Shown here one piece after another: positions 33,621 through 45,232 of a stretch of 64,000 bases of DNA (positions are counted from its first letter, which is position 1; each line of letters opens with the position of its first letter). Source of the DNA: Clarkia xantiana subsp. parviflora (taxonomy: Eukaryota; Streptophyta; Magnoliopsida; Myrtales; Onagraceae); the NCBI GenBank assembly GCA_036873135.1, contig JAPTYO010000026.1:3266001-3330000 (forward strand). The letters run 5' to 3'. The translations under genes were made by a program, and so were the position numbers. The notes beneath the pieces are model-generated. The model saw only the letters and a program-made list of their open reading frames with translations. It was not told the origin of the DNA and made no database searches.

Positions 33621-34745
33621 AAAGTGGGCGTATATATGTGATAACATTTTTATAATTGAAAGTTATATTTTTGATAAATGAGAGAATTTCAGTTCGAGAT
33701 TAAGATTCATCGACGTCAAAATGTTTGATTACATCTGATTTTACGGTTTATAAACTAAGTCGTAGGAGGACGCAATCATCTGCCTAAATTATGTCGAATG
33801 TGGGCCTTGCCTTGTCACACGGGTACAGTCGTCTTGTAGGAGAGGGGGACATCTGCCTCAGCAAGACTAGCTAAGAACCAGTTGGATAAACTTGGTTACG
33901 CAAAACGATCATTTGGTTTCGGAGTAACACGACATGATCTTCGTTTTGCACATCGCCAGTGATGAACACTATTCTTCATTAACCACATTCTAGGCCAGAT
34001 GAAATTCTGCGATAACATTATTTACATATCTCACACATGACGTTATTTGGGTATGCTATCGACGCGTGCTTCATACTACGCGTGCCATGTTTGACCACGG
34101 GGTCATGCTCGGTTGTGCTAGGAAGAGTCCTTGAGATTCGGATGGGCGCAAACTTCTTTACCTCGAGCGTGTGATTAATACCGGGAGCCTTATGAAGAGG
34201 CACCTGAAGTATCCTCATGGACTCAGAACTCATACCTAAGGTCAGGCTCAATGTTCGCTTCCCGGCGTATGAGCGCAGTGCTGAAGAAAAAGGCCAAGTT
34301 ACCACGTCTTTGGAAACCGGTTGGGTTTGACTAAGGGTATGAACGATGGGGATGGTCAAGTTCACCTGTAATTCACCGACTCTTGTATTCACTAGGTGGC
34401 CACCAACCGGATATTAGTTAAAGGATGTGAATACTTGTACAAATGCCTTGGAGAAGTATTCTTATGTGGAAACTGTGCAATTGGAGAATTAACAGTTGAC
34501 TTAGGATACAGAGCGATACAATTTGATGTTTTTAACTGGTTGATTTTAGATAAGGAATCAACGTTACCTGGGCGCTACAACACTCCTAACAGAAGAGTAG
34601 CACGATGCCCGTCGTATCCGTCGGTCACACGGCAAACCTCGTATGAACTATTCAGAAGCAGGGGCAGGATCGGAAGAGTGAAATGTTGATGCGATTTGGA
34701 CAACAATACATTAACAGGCACCCTCCCATTCCGGCGAGTGGGAGC
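33621..34745 (+). other. Cop-1C 3' region before the 3' LTR
   Basis: No sense gene is seen. The sequence is conserved among Cop-1 copies (670-1966, and reversed 40630-41050). It ends in the tract gagtgggagc. An antisense open frame lies in it (34018-34392). Confidence 0.7.
34018..34392 (-). other. antisense open frame in Cop-1 3' region, copy 2
   Basis: This minus-strand frame of 124 codons is the longest of the three copies. It starts MNTRVGELQVNL and contains KRTLSLTLGMSSESM, PLHKAPGINHTLEVKKFAP and TEHDPVVKHGTRSM. It aligns with the frame at 1281-1562, with most differences being substitutions rather than frame changes. The family is unknown. The gag-pol of the same element has many stops, so this open frame stands out, although the frame is short. 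Confidence 0.45.
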
Positions 34746-35345
34746 TCTTAGCATATGGTGATTGAACGCCTTAAATAGTAACCCATTAATATGTATATAC
34801 GTTACCTAAGAAATTGGGTAAATGTCAGATTAGGGAAATTGGGGTTGACCCAAATCCAAATTGACATGAGAGGCCCAAAAAATTGGGCCTCCCTTATACA
34901 CCAAGGCTAGCCGAAACTTGTTTATGGCAAATTGAACTTTTGTTCACTTTGCTCCTCCTAAAAATAGGGAGTGTTAGGGGTATTATTAGGGTAATTCACT
35001 ATTTCTCCTTTGTGCTGATTTGAGAGAAAAACCTTCATCCTTAAACACTAGTTTCGGCCGAACCTATACTTCACCAAGGGTGTGCCAATTTGCTTTGAAC
35101 AAAACACTCCGGAGATCTGCCCCTTCAAAGAATCAATCAAAGGCTTTGATGTGGAGACTATACCGCGTAGAGCTTCCTTAACAAGAAACTCTACGGGTTC
35201 CGTCTGGTGGATCGAAAACTCCCTCAGTAAGATTTTGGGACTACGGGAAAGGTTTAAGGTATGTGCACATCTTCTGCTGCGTAATAGTGATTACTAGACT
35301 GTACCATGTTTATGTTTCCGTAGTATTTAGCCCCGTAGTCCAACA
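34746..35345 (+). repeat. 3' LTR of Cop-1C
   Basis: This 600-bp LTR starts TCTTAGCATATGGTG (the usual TGTTAG altered) and ends GTAGTCCAACA. The TATA box position reads ctaaaaatag and so is mutated. It abuts reverse-strand Cop-1 leader sequence without a target duplication. Confidence 0.82.
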
Positions 35346-35508
35346 TAATTATAGATATAATTTTCAATATTTGCACAATATATATATATACAAATTTCGG
35401 CCCCAGTATATATATATATACTGTCAAGATTCTATATTTAGTGATATAAATCTATCAACAATATATTTTATCAATGTTTTAGGCAACTAAATCTATCAAT
35501 ATTATCTA

Positions 35509-36337
35509 GGGTTAAGGGTGTTTTTGGTACCATATGTTTGCAAAAAATACACTGTTCATACAATTAGTATTTTTTTGTACCAAATTGGTACCACATGTTT
35601 CCATTTTATACCGTTTGCATACCACCGTTAGTGTTCCGTCAAAAATGGCCGTTAAATGGCATGTGCCATGCACGTGAGCAGCCCAAAACTTTCAATTTTG
35701 TTACAATTTAGTCCCTCTAAGACATCCCTAACTTTTATTTTGTTCAATTTAGTCCTAAAATTTCAAAACCAAACCATTTTTCCAAATTGACCTAGCCGGA
35801 CCTAGCCATGGGCTAGGTCCGACCCTGGGTCAGGGTCGCCTGGGTCCGGTGACCCCGACCCAGGGTCGGACCTAGCCCTAGGCTAGGTCCGGCTAGGTCA
35901 ATTGGGACCTATCCCCAATTGAGTTAAATTGGGCTAGGTCCCAATTGACCTAGCCGGACCTAGCCTAGGGCTAGGTCCGACCCTGGGTCGGGGTCCCCTG
36001 GGTCCGGTGACCCCGACCCAGGGTCGGACCTAGCCCATGGCTAGGTCCGGCTAGCTCAATTCGGAAAAATGGTTTGGTTATGAAATGTTAGGACTAAATT
36101 GAACAAAATAAAAGTTAGGGACGTATTAGAGGGACTAAATTGTAACAAAATTGAAAGTTTTGGGCTGCTCACGTGCATGGCACATGCCATTTAACGGCCA
36201 TTTTTTACGGAACACTAACGGTGGTATGCAAACGGTACAAAATTGAAACATGTGGTACCAATTTGGTACAAAAAAATACTAATGGTATGAACAGTATATT
36301 TTTTGTAAACATGTGTTACCAAAAGGACCCTTAACCC
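35509..36337. mobile_element. Mutator-like foldback element (long inverted repeats)
   Basis: The element is 829 bp, flanked by the exact 9-bp duplication TATTATCTA (35500-35508 and 36338-36346). The ends read gggttaagggtg and its inverse. The arms, about 370 bp each, are near-perfect inverted repeats containing ttggtaccacatgttt and gccatgcacgtgagcagccc. The GC-rich centre is itself made of gacctagccggacctagcc palindromes around gggtccggtgacccc. There is no coding capacity. A 9-bp duplication with long terminal inverted repeats fits a non-autonomous Mutator-like element. Confidence 0.88.
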
Positions 36338-36747
36338 TATTATCTAACATCCCTAATTTTTTGCTAAAATATATTGATAGATATTACCACAATTATCATG
36401 TGAATCTAGCCCTAATTGTGGCCATATCCGTTGTGGCCGAATTTTTAAATATTTTTTTTTACATTATTTCGGCCGAAACCGTTTTACTTTGGGCCTAAGA
36501 AATTAAAAACTTTACTTTGTAAATTTCTATGTGGTTCGGCTGAAGCATGCTTTTAGGGCTAGTGGTCAAATTTCAAGATCAAATATTACTAAGATTAATA
36601 ATCCAATGTTTAATTTTGATAAAGGTTGTGTTTTTCTTGAAAATCATGAACATCAGTTTTACCAAAGTCACTCAATTTCATGAATGTCAGCTTATCAAAA
36701 ACTCAAGAACACCAATTTTATCAAAAATCAAGAACTTCCTAACACAG

Positions 36748-36760
36748 GCTCTGATACGAC
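36748..36760 (-). promoter_or_regulatory. primer-binding site of Cop-1M
   Basis: Read on the minus strand it is gtcgtatcagagc, a slightly decayed initiator tRNA-Met site adjoining the LTR end. Confidence 0.75.
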
Positions 36761-37349
36761 TGTAGGATTTAGGGGATAGTTACCACGGACAAAAACACGT
36801 GTACATACCAGGTAAACTAATTACGCAGCAGAATAGTGACACATACCAGTTCTTTCTTTCCGTAGACCTAAGATCTTGAGGGGAGTTCGAGGTCCGCCAG
36901 ATGGATCCTGTAAGGATTCTTGTTAAGGAATTACCTACACGGAATGGTCTCCATAGCAAAGCCTCTTGTCGATTCCTCGCATGGATGGATCTCTGGGGTA
37001 ATTGCTCAAAGAAATTTTGCACCTCCAAGCACTAGGGATCGGCCGATATAGGTATTTTAGGGAGGAGGGGTTTTTTTCTCAACATTTAGGAGGAGTGATT
37101 AATTCATTAACCCTAAAGAAATCCGGACACCCCCTATTTATAAAAGGAGGTGGGCAAAAACCACATCACCACTCTTAAAGTTCGGCAAGCCATTACTGGA
37201 GAAAGGGGAGGCCCAATTTTGGGCCTCTCATGTCCATTGGGATTTTAGGCCTAGCCCAAATTCCCTGATGTGACATTACCCAATTACTTAGGTGTTCGGC
37301 TTATATTAAAGGGCTCCTATTATGGCGGCCCATTCACCAAATACTAACG
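36761..37349 (-). repeat. 5' LTR of Cop-1M
   Basis: This 589-bp LTR starts (minus strand) CGTTAGTATTTGGTG, a mutated TGTTAG, and ends AAATCCTACA. The TATA region reads ttttataaatag near 37132-37145. It resembles 34746-35345 and 62204-62804. Confidence 0.82.
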
Positions 37350-37369
37350 CATAATTATGCGCTATCTAA

Positions 37370-37830
37370 TATCTACATTATCAGACATAAATAACTGAAC
37401 TGGGTAAGAAAGATAACCCCAGCAGCTCTGCAATATTAATTCAAGGAGATGTGGCTTCATTCTCAATAGACTAAGCAATACAAACAACAAGGAGAAGTGA
37501 ATTCTCAATTAACTCCATAAACCAATTCAAACACCCTACTTAAAAAACCATAATTTCTTATTAGGATTCTGAATCTTCTAATATTATATATAACTTACCT
37601 TCTTTTTTTCGGGCTCATGATTGTGAAGAGAGCGAAGATGACAGTAATGATGAATGAAGGCGGCAGACTGAGGGCTAGAGGCGGGAGACGCGAGAGCTAA
37701 TGCTGGAGTGGAAGATGAGAAATCACGCTCTGCTCACGAACCCTAAAATGAACGGTTTGAGAAACGGTCTGAATTCTATTATAAAAAGATCGAACTATTT
37801 GAGAACCGGTTGGGAGCAAACTAGACTAGT
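37370..37830 (-). other. possible 5' fragment of a host gene
   Basis: On the minus strand this reads, in order: a TATA-like tttttataatag (about 37785), a telo-box-like attttagggttcg (about 37745), a pyrimidine-rich leader (37730-37620), an ATG at 37618 (MSPKKR), a consensus donor AAG|GTAAGT at 37598, a 171-bp AT-rich intron, and an acceptor ATTGCAG at 37428. The second exon stops after about 18 codons, shortly before the Cop-1M LTR. The GC-rich leader is unlike the surrounding transposons. It could be a gene cut by the insertion or a captured fragment. The product is not recognised. Confidence 0.35.
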
Positions 37831-37850
37831 TAGACCAGGTTTTTTTCCCA

Positions 37851-39200
37851 TTCCTAGTTCTAACCATATCATGGAGTGTGCAATTACGACCTTCCGCAAT
37901 GCTGTTCTGCTACGTTTTATAAAGAACTGTGAAATGATTCGCAATTACCTTTCCATTACATGTATCATTGAACGCAGTGGAAGTGTATTTACCTCCTATG
38001 TCGGTTCGAATGGATTTAACCTTTCAGTCTATCGGATTCTCTTTGATGTTCGAATACTTCTTAAGGAATTCGAGTGAATCGGATTTAAGAGTAACCATGT
38101 AAGTCGTAACGTAGCGGAATAATCATCATTAAATGTAATGAAATACTACACCTCCCATAGCGACTAGACATATTTCACATACAGTTTTCTTAGTCCGTGA
38201 AGTCTCGATCAGCAAGCCACATTTGAGTAAGATCTTTATTCTGTCATTGCCGGTATAACCCAATCAAGCATGCTAAGTGGTAGGAAAACAACTTTTACTT
38301 CGGGATGTCAAAATATACAATTTATCTTCGAGATGATAATTTAGACTTAAAATAATCAATTCGGGTGATATATCCGCAAATCAACCGAACAAATCTTTAC
38401 AAAACATCTTAACCATTTTTTTCTCAAACGACAAACTAAAAGAACAAGACATAAGTTTTGTAACGTTAAATATGTTTCTACGAAAATCAGGTGCATATAG
38501 AGCATTTGCTAGGTTCACTTTATTTCCATCGCGCAGTTGTAGCCTCTAAGTCTCTGTTCCCATGAATTCAACTCTCAAGTTATTGCACAGGAATATTCAT
38601 CTGGAACCTTTGACCATTCGTCTAAACTTAGTGAACTCTTTTCTCACTTCAACTATGTTTTGTTGCACATGAGTCAATAATCAACGAGGGACTCCATTCA
38701 AACAACTGACACTTGAAGATACAAATATCTTATTACCTTAACTAACAATATGTACTTCTAACGAGCTGCTTCTAGAGGCTCGATTACAACCCATTTGATC
38801 GCATTAGGTGCATTTTCATGTCATCCATGAAAGTACATTAGCGTTCATTGCTTTTGTTTCAGCCGTGTCGAAACGTATGGCATTTTTTTGGCTCATAGGC
38901 TTACCATTGCATTTTTTTTCTGTGTTCCTATTCCATCTCAATGATTTTCATAGCAGACGTCACGTTCAATGAGGATATATTCATCACCGGCCAAATCTTA
39001 CCTGCTTTCCAGAAGTTGGGGAGTATACCATTATTGCCTGAACTTTATCTCATTCATAAAGCTATCCCTCTTACCGTAGAATCTTAGATGTGAAGATTAG
39101 GTTTTCAACCTTCTCAAGCACATTAAGAACCTAATGGATGGGTGTTGCTTCATGGGATATGTGAAGCGGATGCATTTGTACCGGTGACCTTTTACTGAAA
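37851..39200 (-). pseudogene. Cop-3, decayed copia gag-protease-integrase fragment
   Basis: On the minus strand, with many stops and frame changes, one can read a protease-like LIIDSCATKHS (about 38690) and a segment resembling NLANALYAPDFRRN (about 38500). At about 38010-37870 there is an integrase stretch close to GGEYTSTAFND, followed by a decayed QQN..AE.RN motif and HDMVRT. Order and motifs are those of Ty1/copia. It is cut off at about 37850 within integrase. It is more decayed than the Cop-1 copies and belongs to another family. Confidence 0.6.
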
Positions 39201-40629
39201 ATATTCAGGTATGCGAGCTAAAATCTTAAAAAGAATAACTGCATGCATTGGGTATCTAGGTGACGTATCACGTCCACTATAGTTTGTTTACTGATTTATA
39301 CCTAAACCACTAGTATAACCATATAAAATCATATATATTTTAGTACACTCCCTATAGTTTCAATATCCTTGATCAGACTTTCTAAACAATTCAAATTTAT
39401 GTGAACTAAAATGAAATGTAATTCATTCCCCGACCTAATCAAAGTCGTCTTATACTAGGATTTGCATGTTTTAAAATACCCAAGAAAGAAATCACAATTC
39501 TCAAGTTCGTGAATTTCGTAATTTAGCTATATAGTCCAATTTTAACAAGCAAATAAGCACATACAAATTGTTTTAATTCAGTCTAATTTTATATTTGGGG
39601 CAAATTATAACTTTTAGCTTTAAGGGGAGAATTGAAATTTCTGAAAATTCAGATTTCCTATCCTAAATTCTCTAGGGACTAATTTGAAAATAATTCTAAC
39701 TTAGGGACCAAATTGTAAATTCTTAAAATTTCAATCCCTATAATTTTTTAACATGCAAAAACACCCACATAGTCTTAAACATGCCCAGTTCTAGTGTTCA
39801 ACTTATTAGATTAAATTATATCGGCACTAAACATAAGTTATATGCATCATGAATTCTACAAACACCATAAACATACAGAAATTAACATTAATTTAATTGA
39901 GCCCTAATTTTAAATCACAAAAAAAAGAATCGATTTTCCTTTTAATCCTTGGACCCTAGATGACTTCCATCCCAAGTAACGAGCTACCAAGGTAAAGATT
40001 CAATCTTTATTACTTAGATTCAACCAAGTACCTATCCTTTACTAGTTATTATGGTTTGGGGTGGGGTGACACATTTTCACCCACCCATGGCAGCACGATG
40101 TAGCATGATAGACGAGGCTACTGGTGCGGCAGCGTCACGGCAGACCGATTAGGTGGTGCGGCGGTCGAAAGCCACACTGTTCCTCCATTCGGTTTGCTAA
40201 TTCGAACATTGTCCGAAATTTCATGGTGACCAAGTTATTTTTGTCACCCCAACCAAAACTAGTGTTTTCAACAAATTCAAAATCGAATTACCAATCTACA
40301 AAGTGTAACTAAAACTATATATATCTATAGAGGAAATAAAATATATTATTATGTATCTTAGCAGATCAATATTTTGTAAACAAATCACCCCCTCCCCTAT
40401 ATATATGGTAGTTCGGCAAAGACCTCTAATTGCATTCATTATTGTGCAATTATACCTCACACCACCAGTAGTGAAATTAGGGCAAACCTTGATACTATAT
40501 CCCCTAGTATACATTCTTCCCATTCGAGAGGTTTAGTTCGTGGAGACTACGACCCTCTTTTTCAGTGGTGAACAACATTGAGGGTGTTGAAAATAACATA
40601 GGATAATCACTAATCAACATTGGTTAACA
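39201..40629. other. AT-rich region, probably leader and LTR of the decayed copia
   Basis: No gene is seen. Phrases such as gggactaatttgaaaataat and gggaccaaattgtaaattc resemble retrotransposon leader repeats. On the minus strand taccatatatataggggag (about 40393-40411) could be an LTR TATA box. I found no primer site or clear LTR ends. Confidence 0.35.
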
Positions 40630-40890
40630 CTGCGCTCATACGCCGGGAAACGAATATTGAGCCTGACCTTAGATATGAGTTCTGAGTCCATGAGGATACT
40701 TCGGGTGCCTCTTCATAAGGCTCCTGGGATCAATCACACGCTTGAGGTGAGGAAGTTTGCGCCCATCCGAATCTAGAGGATTCTACCTAGCACAACCGAG
40801 CATGACCCAGTGGTCGAACATGGAACGCGTAGTATGAAGCACGCTTTGATAGCATACCTGAACATCGTAACGCGTGGGATATGTCAATGA
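40628..40890 (+). other. antisense frame in Cop-1 3' region, copy 3
   Basis: The element here is on the minus strand, so the antisense frame is on the plus strand. It reads RSYAGKR, SLTLDMSSESMRIL, PLHKAPGINHTLEVRKFAPIRI, then a TAG, then STTEHDPVVEHGTRSMKH. It is the third copy of the frame at 1281-1562 and 34018-34392. One stop interrupts it. Confidence 0.4.
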
Positions 40891-41059
40891 TGCTATCACA
40901 GACTTTCATCTGGCCTAGAAAGTGGTTAGTGACGAACGGAGTTCATCACCGGCGATGTCCAAAACGAAGATCATGTCGTGTTAATCTGAAACCAAATGAT
41001 CGTTTTGTGTAACCAAGTTTCCCAACAGGTTCTTAGCCAGTCTTGCTTCAGCAGAGGTC

Positions 41060-42840
41060 CCCCTCTCCTACAAGAAACACTCCTCCTGTGGCGGACTTAC
41101 AATCTTCTGTATCGATACCATGGTCGTAGTCACTGAATCCGGTCAATTCTAACTTCCAGCCCTCATTGCACAGTACGAAGTCGGCAGTACCTTTCAGATA
41201 TCGCATGATCCGCTTTACAGCTTTTAAATGTTAATAGACAGGGTCTGATTGGAGTCTTGCTACTAGCTCCACAGCGTAACAGATGTCCAGAAGAATGCAA
41301 AGCATGGCGTACATGAGACTTCCGACCATGCTTAAAAACTCTGCACTTCTCATCTGTTCACGCTCTCGCTGGTTCTTCAGGTCATCGCGCTTTGACAACG
41401 CGCACCCGAATACTACCGGCGTTTCCACGGGTTTAGCATTTTGTAATCTAAAAGTTCACAACGGTTTGTTGATATAGGCTTCCTGAGATAGACACAGTCT
41501 CCAGGCGGCACGATCTCTAGAAATCTTAATGCCCAAGCTGTACGTAGCCTCTCCCATGTCTTTCATCTCAAATATAGATGCCATCTAGGACTTTGATTCA
41601 TGCATGAAACTCACATCGTTCGCAGCAATGAGTATTTCATCCATGTATAAAGTTAAGATGGCGTACTTAGACCTAAAGGTCTTTGTATACACGCATGGAT
41701 CCTCGTGAAGATTCACGGATCCGTTTCCAAAGATCTCCCCGTGGAATCTGCGGTACCATTGTCGAGACGATTGTTTAAGACCATAAATGGATCTTTGGAG
41801 TTTACAAACTTTACGTTCGTTACCAGGAGTAATGAAACCCTCTGGTTGCTCCATATAGATATCTTCATCCAGGTTTTCGTGGAGGAATGTGATCTTAACA
41901 TCCATTTGGTGCAGCTCTAGATCGAGGCATGCGGCCAAGGCTAGGATTTCCCTGGCTGTGGTGTACCTCATAGTCGGTGAGTATGTCTTATCAAATTCAA
42001 CTCCGTGAAGCAGGGTGTATCCCTTCGCAACCAATCAAGCTTTGTATCGCTCGAAATTTCCATCAGTAGTGAGTTTCAGTTTCAGAACCCACTTAGCCCC
42101 TATGGCCCTAGGTAAATCACCTAAATACCATATCGAATTGGCTTTCATTGAGGCGACCTCTTCCTCCATTTCTTTCCTATATTCCTTTGCTTGAGGTCCT
42201 TTCAACGTTTCTTGAACCGTTACCGGTTCGTCAACGGAAGTTAGGGTGAATATTTCACCCTTCTCGATGGGATACTTCTTGGGAGAAGTTCGATGTTTTT
42301 GACTTCGTCTAGGCTCTTTAATCCCATCTTTAGTCTAACGTTGCTCCCACTCGGAATAATGCTTTCTATCGGAGCATCACTCCCACTGGGAACAAGGGCA
42401 GTGCTAGAACCTTGACCTACAACTTTTCTTGGACGACCTCTCAGTCTCGGTATTCTACCTCCGAGATTAATTTCTTGATCACTAGGACCTAGAATCCCAC
42501 TGGGAACAATGGGTAGTTTGGCATTATTGGATTTTCATCCAACGTTCTGGCTACGTGATTATCAGGTTCAACATGATTCGCACCTACAACAACAGTGATT
42601 TGTGTGGTAGGATTGGCTCCTCTCATTGGATTTACTATGAAAATGTCCCCATCATCATTTACCATTTCACTCACTTGCATTGCTGCCTCAAATCTCCCAC
42701 TCAAAGTAAGTGGGACCTGACCATCATCATTATCCTGCTCCAAATCGATCAAGACTTCGTCTGTTTTCATATCACCAAGCGTTGGAAATTCATTCTCAAG
42801 AAATGTAACGTCTCATGTTCGACCACGGCACCATTATCAT
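41060..42840 (-). pseudogene. pol: Cop-1E reverse transcriptase and RNase H remnants
   Basis: Minus-strand frames at 42770-42489, 42034-41585 and 41428-41231 hold successive parts. These are the acidic linker after integrase, RT with [41 protein letters not shown] and YGLKQSSRQWYRRFH, and the motif LYMDEILIAANDVSF. The last frame has MRSAEFLSMVGSLMYAM. As in Cop-1C, the second aspartate of the polymerase motif is glutamate. The phrase atgctccgatagaaagcatt is shared with Cop-1C. There is no tandem duplication here. Confidence 0.85.
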
Positions 42841-43619
42841 AAGCTAATTTAAACATGTATCCTCTAAGAGTAGTTATCATACTCTCGGTTCGAATACTTA
42901 TTTAATGCGCAAGTTAATGTCGCATGATGATAAGATTTAACTTGTTATCATTCACTTTTAACTTTTATGGCTTCGTGTTTGACTGATTTTGTTGGAACAT
43001 AGTTCTACATTGATGTGAGTCAACTGCTTTTCATCCCATAGGGAACGTCCGTGGTTGAACTCTAATATTATGTTTTCAAATTATGCCGGATGAAGTGTGT
43101 TATCGATATGAATGTCTTGCCAAACTTCTCGTTCAAGGCATTTAGTGGGAGTGTCATTTTACAAACATCATCCTTTTCATTAGCTAATTCATCTCAAAGA
43201 CTTATCCCTCTCTGAAATGAGCATTGAGCTTTCGCCTTATGCGTCAGTTGATACTTTGCGAGTTCGTAGTAGCTTGTGGAGCATACCTCTTTTCATTGTG
43301 AAAGTTGAATGAATTATTCTCATAGGGAGGCAAATGAAAATTTTGACATTCATTCATTAAAACACTTTATCATTAAATTGGTACTATGGAAATGATGTGT
43401 TTCGTCTTTAAAGGTACACGCGCCTGAGGCGCCTATTCCAGGTTCAACCCATGGTATAAATCGTTTCGTTTCCAAAATTTAATTTAATTTAATCCAATCG
43501 GTTACGCACATGCTCATCATTACGAAATTTATATAATGGAGTACTAACAAGTAAGAAAGATTTTAATTTTGAATTTAAAAGCAATGCATCAAACAGCAAA
43601 AACGTGATCAAATAGCTCG
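42841..43619 (-). pseudogene. int: Cop-1E integrase remnant
   Basis: This is heavily decayed. The minus-strand text around 43005-42960 (tatgttccaacaaaatc, then acacgaagccata) aligns with ccttgttccgacaaaggcgg at 31090 of Cop-1C, the end of integrase. Little else is readable. It ends at the GTGAA duplication beside Gyp-3. Confidence 0.55.
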
Positions 43620-43624
43620 GTGAA

Positions 43625-44418
43625 TGTTGGATCCTGACTCTTCGCGGGTCGTTGACTCGAAAGTCGTCGGGTCCTTGAAGTGTTGTGTAGTTATGCTGAC
43701 GGGTTATCTGAGCTCGCGGGTGTCCGATAGTCAGGGTTTCTGAGTGTCGGACAGTCGGAGTGTCGGAGACTTACAAGCCCTTAAAATAGCTAAGTATCTG
43801 ACTTTCGGAGGTTTGCAAGCCCTTAAAATGGCAAAGTATCTGATTGTCGAACAATCAGGGGTTTGCGAGCCCTTAAAATGGCTAAGTATTTGAATATCGG
43901 TATATGTAGTTATTCATACATCCCGACGTTCGTATGTTAGATCGTAATGTTGAGACTTCCAAGCGTCGGGACATCACTCCTATGCTATCGGCGCACGCTC
44001 TCCCTAACTCTAGCAAAAGGGGCAACATCGAGACCACCGAGGAGGGGGGTGGTACTCGATGAACCCTTTATGATGCCTAAATTAGTACATCCTTCTAGGG
44101 AGATAAAGTAGAGACAAGGCAGAGCATAAATATTTCAAGTCACATCAACTTAGTTAATGAATAGTGGTGAGATTCTATATATAGGCTCAAAGGAGATTAA
44201 GGCGGTTAATGACACCGTTAATTCCTAAACGAGAATGGTTAACAAGTAATAAAGGGATTAAGCTGTTAATAAGCATGGAGAAGGTTCATGATATTTTCTA
44301 AGTGTCAGACGTGAAAAGTGATGGTCGGGTCGTCACGAGGGACGGTTTGGAAGACAGTGTTCCGGACGTCGCGCACACCTCTTAGGAAGAATATCGCATG
44401 TCGAAGGGATGCTGGGAC
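43625..44418 (-). repeat. Gyp-3 3' LTR, outer part
   Basis: This is interrupted at 44418 by the Tat block and resumes at 52551. It contains three units of the 47-bp repeat (aagcccttaaaatggctaag plus atctgactgtcgga; about 43775-43895), where the other LTR has five. The minus-strand TATA motif ctatatata is at about 44175-44183. Confidence 0.85.
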
Positions 44419-45232
44419 TTTCGGGGTTGATGGATATATGTCCAATTCGGGTTCGTATTTATATTTCGGGCCTCGTAAACACGCCGAAAATCACATCACG
44501 ACTTGAAAAACATCTCCCAAAGGGTCAAAACGGTCCGGAAGCGTGTTACGCGCGTCCGGACCGGACCTCCGGATTGCGCAAAACAATCCGGAGGTCCGAG
44601 TTGCAAGCAATCCGGACGTCCGGATTGCGCGGCTATCTGGACCTCGCCGAATTGCCCAAATTCGACGAGGTCCAGATTTTACTACGGGTATTGCGTGATT
44701 ACCGTTTACGCGATTACCGTTACGTGTAGAGAAGTCAAGTTCGCGCATTGCCAATATTGATGACGGTTACCGCTTGCTTTTGAACCGTCATCAAACCGCT
44801 TTTAAAACCGGGTCCGGTCCCAAGGAAGCCTATAAATAGGAGGCCTTGGCCACCCATTTTCACACATCCTCTCATTTGCCCAACTTTGGTATTTTGAGCT
44901 CTGACTTCTCTCTAGAAATATTTTCTCTCTCGATAATACCCTTTTAGCCCTATAGTGACTTAAGCATCGGAGAGGGCTCCACTAGCACCACCCCCCCCCC
45001 CCCACTCCGTGCTAGTACCGGCCCTTTGTGCAGGAATCGACGCCCCAGACTTTCGGACTTGTGCACATACCACCGCCTTTTGAGACTCAGACGCAGCCTG
45101 AGACACAACCGCTTTTTGAGACACAGACCTTTCTGAGACTCAACCGAACACTCGTCAGTGGCACAAACCTCTTTCAGACGAAGGGTTACAGCCCTAAAAC
45201 CCGCTCAACCATTCACACAGAAGCGTCCCCAC
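44419..45232 (+). repeat. Tat-2-like LTR fragment
   Basis: It starts TGATGGATATATGTCC, parallel to the Tat-2 LTR, and shares its order: gggcctcgtaaacacgc, cctataaatagg (TATA at 44831-44838), ctctctagaaat, gcatcggagaggg and a C-rich run (44993-45005). After about 45030 it has unique sequence, and Tat-1B begins at 45233. It is preceded by GGGGT (44414-44418). Confidence 0.75.

Larger units (their letters stand above)
2524..35345 (+). mobile_element. Cop-1C, Ty1/copia element split by Tat-2
   Basis: The element comprises a 5' LTR (2524-3139), a tRNA-Met primer site (3141-3153), the nested Tat-2 insertion (3158-27101), a leader (27107-29233), decayed gag-pol (29234-33620), a 3' region and a 3' LTR (34746-35345). 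Continuity across Tat-2 is shown by the CTGTG duplication. It is also shown by the sequence after it (taaggagttcatgattttg), which is what follows the primer site in the reverse copies at 36700-36760 and 62160-62203. The outer flanks (GCACG and TAATT) do not match, so the ends have been rearranged. Confidence 0.85.
35346..37349 (-). mobile_element. Cop-1M, reverse Cop-1 5' end (LTR, primer site, leader)
   Basis: On the minus strand the order is LTR (37349-36761), primer site (36760-36748) and leader (36747-35346). The leader contains a foldback element (35509-36337). It stops abruptly at the Cop-1C 3' LTR end. Words such as atctatcaacaatatatttt are shared with the leaders at 27600-27840 and 61560-61720. 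Gag and pol are absent. Confidence 0.82.

Noticed and set aside
2519..35350. Target duplication around Cop-1C
   Set aside because: The flanking 5-mers are GCACG and TAATT and do not match. The ends have been rearranged.
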